Part shown: positions 49,543 to 57,521 of the stretch, one piece after another | Layout of the letters: each line of letters starts with the position of its first letter | How positions within the stretch are numbered: the first letter of the stretch is position 1 | NCBI RefSeq assembly: GCF_019468565.1 | Contig: NZ_CP080521.1 | Coordinates: forward strand, 2,294,001-2,358,000 | Length of the DNA stretch: 64,000 nt | Direction: 5' to 3' | Origin: Pseudonocardia sp. DSM 110487 | GTDB lineage: Bacteria; Actinomycetota; Actinomycetes; Mycobacteriales; Pseudonocardiaceae | Made by a program: the position numbers and the translations under genes | Notes under the pieces: model-generated | The model's input: the letters and a program-made list of their open reading frames with translations, nothing else | Told to the model about the DNA's origin: nothing | The model's database searches: none

Positions 49543-49892
49543 TCACGAAGCAGTCCCGCCGTTCGGGAAGGCCGGCAACGCGAGGGCGGTGTGGGCCGGC
49601 CGTCCGGTTTCCGGTGGCAGGGTGGTGAGGCCGCGGAGCCGCTCGTTGCGTTGCGCGATGGCCTCGGCGGTGACCGGGAAGAGCGCCGCGCTGCCCTCGC
49701 CGATCTGCGCCTGGTTCAGCTCGACGAATCCGCGGGTGTCGCGTTCGTAATCGGATACTCGCCCCCGCGCACTCCGGGAGCTTTCTCCACCACCGTCACC
49801 GCGAACCCGTACCGGTGCAGCCAGTGCGCCAAGGCCGGGCCGGCGATGCTCGCGCCGGATACCAGGACCGTGCCCTTCGTCGCTGTTGCCAT
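49543..49892 (-). pseudogene. FAD-dependent monooxygenase with internal deletion
   Basis: The N-terminus keeps a strong GAGGAGG site, an ATG at 49892 and the dinucleotide fold VLVSGASIAGPALAHWL, then VVEKAPGVRGGEY. About 15 codons later the frame stops. In the next frame, from about 49760 to a TGA at 49543, the typical C-terminus appears: RDTRGFVELNQAQIGEGSAALFPVTAE and RNERLRGLTTLP. Some 250 central residues, with the substrate and second FAD motif, are missing. It lies eight bases after the MFS gene, in the same operon. Confidence 0.7.
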
Positions 49893-49900
49893 GTTCCTCC

Positions 49901-51343
49901 TCAACTCCTCGACTCCGAGCGGACCGACGGCGATCCGCGCACCAACTTGACGGCCAGCACCGCGGCGGCCGCGAACGCGACGGCGGCGATCACGATGCAG
50001 CCGAAGACGCCCGCGGCGGTGTTCACCGTGTCGCCGTCGACGACGGCGGTGGTGGACGTGAGTACCGCCGCACCCACGAAGTTCAGGACCACCGAACCGA
50101 TCGCGATCACGACCATCACCAGGCCGGCCACGACGCCCTGCCGGTCGGGGCCCGCCAGGCTGCCCGCCATGTTGAAGCCGGCTGTCCCGAGCGCTCCGAC
50201 CGTGAGACCCAGCAGGAACGCGGACCCGAGCGCGGCGGGCAGCTGGGAGGCCCCGAGGAACATCCCGAGGATGCCCGCCAGCCCGAGCAGCACGGCACCG
50301 GCCAGCGTCACGGCCGGCCCGATGCGCGCCGCGAGCAGACCGGACAGCGGGCCCCCGAGAGTGACGCCGATCGCGGGCAGGGCGAGCAACAGCGCCACCG
50401 ATCCCTGGTCGGCGAGCCCGTAGCCGAGCTGCTGGCCCGCCGAGACGTCGGCGATGAGCGGGATGAGCTGCAGCACGCTCTGGTAGGAACCGGCGGCGAG
50501 GAAGAGGACGAGGAGCGTCAGCACCAGCGGTAGGCCGAGGTTCCGGACGTCGATCAGGGGTTCAGGTTTGCGGCTCGACACCAGGAACCACCGGGCCAGT
50601 GCCGCGGCGCCTGCGACGAGGAGCGCCAGCGGACCGACCGCGAGCCAGCCGAACTCCGACCCGAGGCTGATGTAGCTCAGCACCCCGGCCAGCCCGCTGC
50701 CGAGGAGCAGCGCGCCTGCGACATCGATCCGGCCCGGCGTCCTGACCCGGGATTCGGGGATGACGAGGACCACGCAGACCGCCATCGCGACCGCGACGAC
50801 GGCCGCGACCACGAACAGGACCTGGAAGCCGAACTCCGCGGCCAGCCGCTCGACGAGGAACCTGGAAGCGATGTTGAGCACTGCGGAACCGGAGGTCACG
50901 ACGCCCACGACGACCATCGCGGTGCGGTCCGCGAACACGTCACGCACGATCGCGACGGCGAGAAACATGGCGGCGACGGCCGCGCCCTGCAACAGGCGTC
51001 CCGGCACGAACACCCAGATGCTGGGGGCAACGGCGCACACGACGGCGCCCGCGCCGCTGACGAGCAACGTCAGCACGAGCACCTTGCGCTTGCCGTGGAC
51101 GTCGGCGCTCTTTCCCAGCAGCGGTGCCCACATCACTCCCGCCAGCATCGCGCTGGCGTTGAGCCACGCCGCCTGATCGGTCGCGAAGTGGTCGAGCATC
51201 TCCGGGAGCACGAGCAGCGGGGCGGTGATCGCCGAGTCGACCATGAAGTTCACCAGGGCCAGGACGGCGACCAAGCCGACGAGACGCCCGTTCCATCCCG
51301 CGTGCAGTCCGGCACCGGTGCCGCCGGTTCTGCTCTCCTGCAT
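49901..51343 (-). CDS. MFS drug-efflux transporter, DHA2/14-helix type
   Basis: 480 residues with about 14 membrane helices. Helix 1 is LVGLVAVLALVNFMVDSAITAPLLVLPEML. The loop MWAPLLGKSADVHGKRKVLV (motif A) and GRLLQGAAVAAMFLAVAIVRDVF follow. It resembles EmrB/QacA-like exporters. ATG at 51343 follows GGAGCCC. The next gene is a deleted monooxygenase, and a TetR regulator is divergent. The substrate is unknown. Confidence 0.8.
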   Translation of the reverse strand: MQESRTGGTGAGLHAGWNGRLVGLVAVLALVNFMVDSAITAPLLVLPEMLDHFATDQAAWLNASAMLAGVMWAPLLGKSADVHGKRKVLVLTLLVSGAGAVVCAVAPSIWVFVPGRLLQGAAVAAMFLAVAIVRDVFADRTAMVVVGVVTSGSAVLNIASRFLVERLAAEFGFQVLFVVAAVVAVAMAVCVVLVIPESRVRTPGRIDVAGALLLGSGLAGVLSYISLGSEFGWLAVGPLALLVAGAAALARWFLVSSRKPEPLIDVRNLGLPLVLTLLVLFLAAGSYQSVLQLIPLIADVSAGQQLGYGLADQGSVALLLALPAIGVTLGGPLSGLLAARIGPAVTLAGAVLLGLAGILGMFLGASQLPAALGSAFLLGLTVGALGTAGFNMAGSLAGPDRQGVVAGLVMVVIAIGSVVLNFVGAAVLTSTTAVVDGDTVNTAAGVFGCIVIAAVAFAAAAVLAVKLVRGSPSVRSESRS

Positions 51344-51389
51344 GAAGGGCTCCTCACTGCGGCGGGCACTGAAATTGAAACTACACCGT

Positions 51390-51405
51390 GCAGTGTGGAA
51401 ACACT
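51390..51405. promoter_or_regulatory. TetR operator between exporter and regulator
   Basis: CAGTGTGGAAACACTG has perfect 6-bp arms around GGAA. It sits in the 79-bp gap between the divergent MFS and TetR genes. ACAC-N6-GTGT just upstream overlaps it and may be part of a longer site. Confidence 0.55.
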
Positions 51406-51422
51406 GAGAATATGATGAGGGC

Positions 51423-52058
51423 GTGGCGACTCCGAGATCGGCCTGGCAGACACCGGGCCGGCGGCGGCGGGCCGAGACCAAGCGGGCAGCCATCCTCGAC
51501 GCGGCCGAGGAGCTGTTCGTCTCCTCCGGATACGAGCTCACCAGCGTCGATGCCATCGCGGCGCGGGCCGCGGTGTCCAAACGCACCGTCTACGACCACT
51601 TCGGTGACAAGCAGTCCCTCTTTCGGAGCGTCGTCGAACGCGTCGACGACGCCTTGCTCGCGACCGTGCGCACAGCAACCCAGCAGGAGCTCACCGACGG
51701 GCGGGATCTGCGCGACGCCCTGCTCGCCTTCGTACAGCGGCTGACGACGGAAGCCGTCCCGTCGTCGACCTACGCGACCTTCCGGTGCCTGAATGCCCAA
51801 GCGGCGTCGGCGCCACGACTGCCGGACAGGTCGAGCGAGGAGCCCGAACGGATCCTGGAGGAGCGGTTCGCGCAGCTCGCGGCGGACGGCGAGCTCAAGG
51901 TGAGCGATCCGCGCCGTGCCGTGCAGCACTTCGTCGCCCTGACCATGCGCCTCGTCATCGATGCGATCGACCAGGATCCGGCGGGCGCTGTCAGCAGGTC
52001 GGAGATCCAGGAGATCATCACCGACGGCGTCGACGCGTTCCTCCGTGCCTACCGCTGA
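51423..52058 (+). CDS. TetR-family regulator with TetR_C_7-like domain
   Basis: 211 residues. HTH: AAILDAAEELFVSSGYELTSVDAIAARAAVSKRTVYDHFGDKQSLFRSVV. The C-terminal part PDRSSEEPERILEERFAQLAADGELKVSDPRRAVQHFVALTMRLVI belongs to AcrR-like drug sensors. GTG at 51423 starts the frame, 17 bases after the palindrome. It most likely represses the divergent exporter and itself. Confidence 0.85.
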   Translation: MATPRSAWQTPGRRRRAETKRAAILDAAEELFVSSGYELTSVDAIAARAAVSKRTVYDHFGDKQSLFRSVVERVDDALLATVRTATQQELTDGRDLRDALLAFVQRLTTEAVPSSTYATFRCLNAQAASAPRLPDRSSEEPERILEERFAQLAADGELKVSDPRRAVQHFVALTMRLVIDAIDQDPAGAVSRSEIQEIITDGVDAFLRAYR

Positions 52059-52089
52059 GCGATCAGGGCAGGCCCGGCTGCCGGCACGG

Positions 52090-53331
52090 TCACCACGTGA
52101 GAACGAGTTCCTCGACGCCGTGTACGGCAGTCAGGCGCCGGAAGGAGATGTCCTTCGGGTCGTTCGCCAGGCGAAGGTTCGGGAAGGATTCGAACAGCGC
52201 CGACAGGGCAACGCGCATCTCCATCCGGGCCAAGGGTGCGCCGATGCAGTGGTGGATCCCATGGCCGAAGGCGACGTGCGACGTCGGCTTGCGTTCGACG
52301 TCGAAGCTGTCGGGGGAGTCGACGAGCGATGGGTCCCGGTTGGCCATCGGCAAGGACGCCACGACCTGATCGCCGACGGCCATCGGCTGTCCGCCGACGA
52401 TGGTGTCTTCCCGAACCGTTCGGGGGATACCTGAGTGCAGTGGCGTGAGGAAGCGGAGCAGCTCCTCGACGGTGCCGTCGATGCGATCGGGATCGTCGAG
52501 GAACTTCGCGAGCTGCGCCGGGTTCTCGAGCAGGAGCGCGGCGGCTGCGCCCAGTGTGTTCGCCGTCGTCTCGTGGCCGGCGATGAGCAGGAGCAGCGCG
52601 ATGCCGACGAGCTCGTCGTTGCTGATGTCAGCATCGTGTTCCCGGATCAGCATCCCGATGAGGTTGTCGCCGGGCACCCGTCGGTGTTCTGCGATGAGGT
52701 CGGACATGTAGGAGCGCAGGTCGAGGAACGCCTCGTTCCGCTCCTCCGGGGACACGTTCACTTGCAGCTGAACCGCCGACAGGTGCTGGAACTTCTGCCG
52801 ATCGGAGTACGGCACACCCAGCAACTCGCAGATCACCAGTGACGGTATCGGGAGCGCGAACTTCTGGACGAGGTCCACCGGCGGACCTTCCTCCTCCATG
52901 GCCTTGATCATCTCATCGACGATGGATCGCACCCGGGGCTCCAACGCGCGAATGCGGCGCAGGGTGAACTCCGGGGTCAGCATCCGACGGAGGCGAGTGT
53001 GTTCGGGCGGATCCTGGCCGACCATGAACGACGCCGCGTCCACGACTGGTGGCGCTGCTCTGCCGGCACCATCATTCGCCGACGGGGCTGCGGTCGATCT
53101 GCCTGCGCTGCTGAACCGGTGCGAGTCGCCGAGCACGAGGCGCACGTCCTCGTAGCGGGTCACCAGCCACGCGGGGTTGCCGGTCGCGGTCTGGATCCGC
53201 GTCGGTCGCTCTTCCGCTGCGTGTTCGACGAGGGTGCGGCCGGGGCCGTAGCGGTGTCGTTCCATGTTGACGGGCTCGGGTCGGTTCGTGGCTGCCACGG
53301 AACTCCAAATCATCGGGATCGACTTCGTCAT
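52090..53331 (-). CDS. Cytochrome P450
   Basis: 413 residues. The I-helix oxygen motif AGHETTAN is near residue 248, the ExxR pair lies in EELLRF/PRTV near 288, and the heme loop FGHGIHHCIGAPLAR holds the Cys ligand near 358. It is a soluble class I actinobacterial P450 of the CYP105/107-like type, so it needs separate ferredoxin and reductase. ATG overlaps the MFS stop (ATGA), so it is part of the tetO-controlled operon. The substrate is unknown; macrolide- or polyketide-like compounds are typical. Confidence 0.9.
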   Translation of the reverse strand: MTKSIPMIWSSVAATNRPEPVNMERHRYGPGRTLVEHAAEERPTRIQTATGNPAWLVTRYEDVRLVLGDSHRFSSAGRSTAAPSANDGAGRAAPPVVDAASFMVGQDPPEHTRLRRMLTPEFTLRRIRALEPRVRSIVDEMIKAMEEEGPPVDLVQKFALPIPSLVICELLGVPYSDRQKFQHLSAVQLQVNVSPEERNEAFLDLRSYMSDLIAEHRRVPGDNLIGMLIREHDADISNDELVGIALLLLIAGHETTANTLGAAAALLLENPAQLAKFLDDPDRIDGTVEELLRFLTPLHSGIPRTVREDTIVGGQPMAVGDQVVASLPMANRDPSLVDSPDSFDVERKPTSHVAFGHGIHHCIGAPLARMEMRVALSALFESFPNLRLANDPKDISFRRLTAVHGVEELVLTW

Positions 53332-54617
53332 GTGGTTCTTTTCACGCGGTAGATCATTGCTGCGGCAGTGAGTGCCAACACGGCGCAGACCAGGTAGTAG
53401 AACGTGTAGCCACCGAGTGGCGTCGCCGCTCCGAACGCGATGATCACGGGCGCGGTCGCGGGCGCGATCGACTGTGGCAGAGACGCGGCAGCGTTCAGCA
53501 GGCCGAGATCCTTCGCGGTTTCGTCGGTGTCCGGGAGCACGTCCGTCGCCAGTGCGAGTGCCACGGAGAAGAAGGACCCGGCACCGACACCGATGATCGC
53601 GTGGGAGATCAGCACCGTGGTGATGTTCGGGGCAGTTGCGAGCAATGCCAGGCCGATGGCGATGATGATTCCGGCCAGCGCGACGAACAGTCGGCGCTTG
53701 CGGAATCTGTCAGAGAGGAAACCCCCGGCCAGGCTGGAGACGATCATCGTGGCGAAAGTGATGGCGTTCGCGAGGAGGATCGTCGCGAGCGCAGCCTGCT
53801 CGTCGAAGCCGAACCGGTCTCTGAGGTAGTACGGGAGGTAGCTGGCGATGCTTCCGTAGCCGAACATGACGACAAAATGCGCCGCCCAGGTCCAGGCGAA
53901 GTCGGGATGCTTGGCCGGATTGAACACGAACGAGCCGAAGATCTGCCGAAGGCTCAGGCCGGTCGATGGCTTCTCGGGCAGAACGTGATCTTTGAGGGTG
54001 AAGACGAACCAGACGGTCAGTACGCTTCCGATGACCGCCGGCACGATGAAGCGCAACGCATCGTCATCGAGGAAGTTCACGATCGTGACACCGACGAGGA
54101 CGCCGACAGGCGTCGCGGCGCCGATCATGCCGGACGCCAGGCCGCGATGGTGGCGAGGGACATGTTCGGGCAGGGTCGCGCTGGCGGCGGCCAAGGCTGC
54201 GTTGCTTGCACCCTGGACGACGCACCATGCGAGGAGGACGACCCATACCGATGTTGCGATGCCGACCACCCAGAGGCCGGCCAGTGTCACGACGGCTCCG
54301 CCGAGGATCCAGGGGCGGCGCATCCCCCAGGCCGAGGTCGTGCGATCGGACAGCCGTCCGGCGAGCGGGCTGACGATGAGGCCGACCATTGCTCCGACAC
54401 TGATGACGAGCGCCAAATTCGCGGTCGCGTCCTCGGGGGAATCCGAGATGTGATCGATCTTGAATGCGAGGGTGACGACGAGCGGCGTCGTGGTCGCGAG
54501 GAAGACGCCGAGATTGGCAGCGGAGAGAGCTGCGATGAAACCGCGTGGACCCTTCTGGGTAGAGGTGCGAGATTCCGCGAACTCGGTCACGGTGGTGGAC
54601 GGTGGCGATGCTGTCAT
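53328..54617 (-). CDS. MFS transporter
   Basis: 429 residues, 12 helices. ANLGVFLATTTPLVVTLAFKIDH, the loop SPLAGRLSDRTTSAWGMRRPW (motif A), and a second half with GGFLSDRFRKRRLFVAL. The overall pattern is closer to GPH/sugar-like or organic-acid MFS members than to the MFS_3 exporter at 4.3 kb. It lies between the FAD monooxygenase and the P450, and its stop overlaps the P450 start. Import of the compound or export of a product are both possible. Confidence 0.8.
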   Translation of the reverse strand: MTASPPSTTVTEFAESRTSTQKGPRGFIAALSAANLGVFLATTTPLVVTLAFKIDHISDSPEDATANLALVISVGAMVGLIVSPLAGRLSDRTTSAWGMRRPWILGGAVVTLAGLWVVGIATSVWVVLLAWCVVQGASNAALAAASATLPEHVPRHHRGLASGMIGAATPVGVLVGVTIVNFLDDDALRFIVPAVIGSVLTVWFVFTLKDHVLPEKPSTGLSLRQIFGSFVFNPAKHPDFAWTWAAHFVVMFGYGSIASYLPYYLRDRFGFDEQAALATILLANAITFATMIVSSLAGGFLSDRFRKRRLFVALAGIIIAIGLALLATAPNITTVLISHAIIGVGAGSFFSVALALATDVLPDTDETAKDLGLLNAAASLPQSIAPATAPVIIAFGAATPLGGYTFYYLVCAVLALTAAAMIYRVKRTT

Positions 54618-54677
54618 GTCATCCTGTTGCTCGAATGCCGAATAGTCGTGAAGATGCGCCAGTGTGTGGCACTCGAC

Positions 54678-55937
54678 TCAGGGAGCAGCGGGTCGAACCG
54701 GAGGGCTACTTTCGGGCAACTCCCATGCGCCGCCTCTGTCCTCCGACGCGAATCGCGCGGCGATATCGGGGATGTGCAGCGATGTGGCCAGGCCCGACAC
54801 GGTGAGAAAGGCATTGATCGCCAGTCGGCTCTTGGGCAGGCCCAGTGCCAGCAGCCGTGGTTTCACCTCGGCCTGGATCTTGTCGACGAACGGCCGGAGA
54901 ACGACGTCGTAGTTCTTGAACGCCGTCGGCAGGTCGTCGGGGTGCCTAGCGATCTCGCCGGCCAGGACGTACGCGCCGACCAGGCCACCGGAGACTCCCA
55001 TGCCGCTGTAGGGGGAAGCGCAGTGCGCAGCGTCCCCGGCCAGGACCACCCGGCCCTTGGACCAGGTGTCGGTGCGGACCTGCAGGACCTCCTGGGAGTA
55101 GAAGCTGGCGGTCGTCTGCATCCCTTCGATGAACCGCTCGGTCTGCCAGCCCGCGTCCCGGAACTTCTCGGCCCAGAACATCTTCTGGGTCTCGACAGGC
55201 TCCCGGTGCACGGCTGAGGCCTCCGCGGAGGCCTCCCTCAGCACGAAGTACACCTGCGTCTCGGTCGGGTTGTGGCTCCTGCGCATGATCTGCCGGCCAC
55301 CCGGGGCGAGATAGGTGTCCCGGATGTTGCTGTCCGACGCGATGCGCGGAACGAACCAGTACGACATGTGCATACCGACGCGCCAGTAGGGCTCGGGCGC
55401 GCCATCGGGCAGGACGGCGCGGCGGATGCGCGACCCTTGTCCGTCCGTCCCGACCAAGAGGTCGTACTCGTCGGACGAGCCGTCCGAGAGATGGGCGACG
55501 ACCTTCTCCTCGTCCTGCTCGATGCGTTCCACGCTGACGCCGAAGACGTACTCGACGTCGTCCTTGGTCGCGTCGTTGAGGATGCGCACCAGATCTCCGC
55601 GCATGATCTCGTACTCGGAGGTGAGGGTCTGGCGGCCGCGGCCCGAGGTGTTGGCCATGATCGTCGCTCGCGGCTTGCCGCGCTCGTTGACGAAGGCGAC
55701 TCCCGCCTCGTCGACGAGCTTGGCCCTGACCGCGTCGAGCAGTCCCATCCGCTTCAGCGCCTCGATGCCCTGACCGCGGAGGTCGACCTGGGCGCCCGTG
55801 GCGCGCAGCGCCGGGAAGCGTTCGACGACGAGCACGCGATGACCGCTCCGCGCGAGCCAGTAGGCCAGCGCCTGCCCTGCGATCCCGGCGCCGCAGACGA
55901 GGACCTTGACGGGGCGAGTTCTCGCTCCGGCTTTCAT
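54678..55937 (-). CDS. FAD-dependent monooxygenase, TetX-like (class A flavoprotein)
   Basis: 419 residues. The first FAD motif is VLVCGAGIAGQALAYWLARSGHRVLVVER, then an Arg pair in MRGDLVRIL, the second motif DLLVGTDGQGSRIR near 165 and the third GRVVLAGDAAHCASPYSGMGVSGGL near 295. The C-terminal helix of class A enzymes follows. This group includes Tet(X) tetracycline destructases, RebC-like and rifampicin monooxygenases, and polyketide oxygenases. It is the first gene of the tetO-regulated operon and is divergent from a classical TetR. The substrate is inferred, not known. Confidence 0.85.
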   Translation of the reverse strand: MKAGARTRPVKVLVCGAGIAGQALAYWLARSGHRVLVVERFPALRATGAQVDLRGQGIEALKRMGLLDAVRAKLVDEAGVAFVNERGKPRATIMANTSGRGRQTLTSEYEIMRGDLVRILNDATKDDVEYVFGVSVERIEQDEEKVVAHLSDGSSDEYDLLVGTDGQGSRIRRAVLPDGAPEPYWRVGMHMSYWFVPRIASDSNIRDTYLAPGGRQIMRRSHNPTETQVYFVLREASAEASAVHREPVETQKMFWAEKFRDAGWQTERFIEGMQTTASFYSQEVLQVRTDTWSKGRVVLAGDAAHCASPYSGMGVSGGLVGAYVLAGEIARHPDDLPTAFKNYDVVLRPFVDKIQAEVKPRLLALGLPKSRLAINAFLTVSGLATSLHIPDIAARFASEDRGGAWELPESSPPVRPAAP

Positions 55938-55950
55938 GACGAAGGCTCCA

Positions 55951-55969
55951 ACCTATCGGTGATAGAGAA
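55951..55969. promoter_or_regulatory. tetO-like operator 1
   Basis: ACCTATCGGTGATAGAGAA matches the classical tet operator TCCCTATCAGTGATAGAGA at most positions, with core CTATC-N3-GATAG. It lies 14 bases before the FAD monooxygenase start at 55937 and next to a second site at 55981. Confidence 0.75.
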
Positions 55970-55980
55970 CCCAAGAGTTG

Positions 55981-55995
55981 CCTATCGGTGATAGG
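55981..55995. promoter_or_regulatory. tetO-like operator 2
   Basis: CCTATCGGTGATAGG is a perfect palindrome around G and shares CTATCGGTGATAG with operator 1, 28 bp away. It ends eight bases before the GTG of the TetR gene at 56004, so the repressor is probably autoregulated as in Tn10. Confidence 0.75.
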
Positions 55996-56003
55996 CTGTC
56001 AAG

Positions 56004-56612
56004 GTGCCCAGACCTCCGAAACTCGACCGTGCGACCGTCGTCGGCGAAGCGCTCGATCTGCTCGACGAGGTCGGCCTCAGTGCCGTGAGCACGCGGGCAC
56101 TGGCGAAGCGGCTCGGCGTCGAGCAGCCGTCGCTGTACTGGCACTTCCGCAAGAAGGAGGACCTGCTGGGCGCGATGGCCGAGGCCGCGATGGCCCCGCA
56201 CTCGGAGGCACCGCTGCCCACCTCCGCCGACGACTGGCGCGCATGGTTCCTGGAGAACACGCGCAGCTTCCGGCGGACGCTGTTGCTGCGCCGCGATGGC
56301 GCACGGCTCCACGCCGGGTCGTTCCCCGGCGAGGCAGATCTCGCCAGGCTCGCCGCGAAGATGGCGTTCCTGACCGCGTCCGGTGTACCGGAGCGCGCCG
56401 CCCAGATGGCGATGCTGACCGCGAGCCGATTCACCGTCGGCAGCGTCCTGGAGGAGCAGAGCGATATGGGTCAGGCCCCCGGCGCCGACCGGATGCCCGA
56501 CGTCCCACAGATCGACCACCAGTCGGCGTTCGAGGCCGGCATGGCGCTCATCCTGTCCGGGCTGGTGCAACAGGTCGAGCGGCAGCGGTGTGCCGTTCGA
56601 CGGCTCGTGTGA
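56004..56612 (+). CDS. TetR of the classical tetracycline-repressor type
   Basis: 202 residues that resemble TetR(B) over the whole length. The HTH reads LDRATVVGEALDLLDEVGLSAVSTRALAKRLGVEQPSLYWHFRKKEDLLGAM (Tn10: [23 protein letters not shown]). FLENTRSFRRTLLLRRDGARLHAG parallels the effector segment containing His, RDGAKVHLG. ASRFTVGSVLEEQ aligns with VGHFTLGCVLEDQ. The start is a GTG eight bases after the second tetO-like site. The inducer is presumably a tetracycline-like or polyketide ligand. The 3' end overlaps the convergent IclR gene by 65 bp. Confidence 0.85.
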   Translation: MPRPPKLDRATVVGEALDLLDEVGLSAVSTRALAKRLGVEQPSLYWHFRKKEDLLGAMAEAAMAPHSEAPLPTSADDWRAWFLENTRSFRRTLLLRRDGARLHAGSFPGEADLARLAAKMAFLTASGVPERAAQMAMLTASRFTVGSVLEEQSDMGQAPGADRMPDVPQIDHQSAFEAGMALILSGLVQQVERQRCAVRRLV

Positions 56613-57363
56613 TTCCGACCGCGGTCGCGTGCAGCTGGGGCACCAGGCGTGCCACGTGCAGCCGGTTGATGGGGAGCGTTGCCGAGATCGCGGCGTAGAC
56701 CTCGCTGTCCGACCCGCGGACGGGCACGGCGATGCTCCCGTAGCCGACCAGTGTCTCCTCCCGCTCGACCGAGTAGCCCTTCTTCCGGAACTCGGCCAAC
56801 TGAACCTTCAGCTCACTCGGAGATGCCGCGCTTCGGGCGGTCGGGCGCGCAAGGCCGGTTTTCTCGAGCCGATCGAGCACCGCGGCGGATTCGGGGCGCA
56901 CCGCGAGGAGGATCTTGCCCGTTGCCGTGCAGGTCGCCGGCAGCCGTCCGCCGACTTCCGAGTGGGTGCGCACGTTCGCTTCGCCGGCCACCTTCTCCAC
57001 GTAGAGCACGTGGCCACCTTCGAGCACCGCGAGGTGGATGGCGGCCCGAGTGGCTGCGAAGAGGTCGACGAGCAAGGGGCGGGAGACCTTGCGCAGAACG
57101 GCCGAGACGGGCACGCGCTGCCCGAGCTCGAAGACCTTGATGCCGAGCTGGTACTGGTCGCCGACGCGCTCGAGCAGCCCCCACTGCACCAGCTCCTGTG
57201 CCAGCCGGTGGGCCGACGCCTTGGGTACGCCCGACCTGTGACTGAGCTCGGTCAGCCGAAGCCGGAACGCGCCGGCCCCGAAGGCACCGAGAAGGAGCTG
57301 GGCCTTGCCGAGGACGGACTTCGGGCAGCCGGGTTCGGGACTGTCGACGGCGAGCGAAGTCAT
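56548..57363 (-). CDS. IclR-family regulator of the acyl-CoA module
   Basis: 271 residues. The winged helix is LRLTELSHRSGVPKASAHRLAQELVQWGLLERVGDQYQLGIKVFELGQ, and the effector domain reads HLAVLEGGHVLYVEKVAGEANVRTHSEVGGRLPATCTATGKILLA. The ATG at 57363 (MTSLAVDSPE) follows GGTCCCCGC weakly; the frame extends to 57396. It is divergent from the CoA-transferase/enoyl-CoA hydratase operon, 158 bases away, and likely controls it in response to an aromatic acid or acyl compound. Confidence 0.85.
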   Translation of the reverse strand: MTSLAVDSPEPGCPKSVLGKAQLLLGAFGAGAFRLRLTELSHRSGVPKASAHRLAQELVQWGLLERVGDQYQLGIKVFELGQRVPVSAVLRKVSRPLLVDLFAATRAAIHLAVLEGGHVLYVEKVAGEANVRTHSEVGGRLPATCTATGKILLAVRPESAAVLDRLEKTGLARPTARSAASPSELKVQLAEFRKKGYSVEREETLVGYGSIAVPVRGSDSEVYAAISATLPINRLHVARLVPQLHATAVGITRAVERHTAAARPVAPARTG

Positions 57364-57509
57364 GCGGGGACCTCTCGATGACTGTGGTGGGCTCACCGCA
57401 TTGTGTGCTCGGGCCGGGTCAGCGCTGCGCGGGATTCCGTTAATCTCAGGGAACAGTTCGCGGTTCTGCTCAGCGGACCGAAGACTTCGGGCGCGGCCGG
57501 TCCGGGACC

Positions 57510-57521
57510 TAGCGTCGGAGC
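57510..57521 (+). promoter_or_regulatory. -10 box for leaderless CoA-transferase transcript
   Basis: TAGCGT at 57510 is followed by CGGAGC and then the ATG at 57522. The same box/start spacing is seen for alkB, comEA and comEC. A TTCC-N10-GGAA dyad near 57450 might be the IclR site but is weak. Confidence 0.5.
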
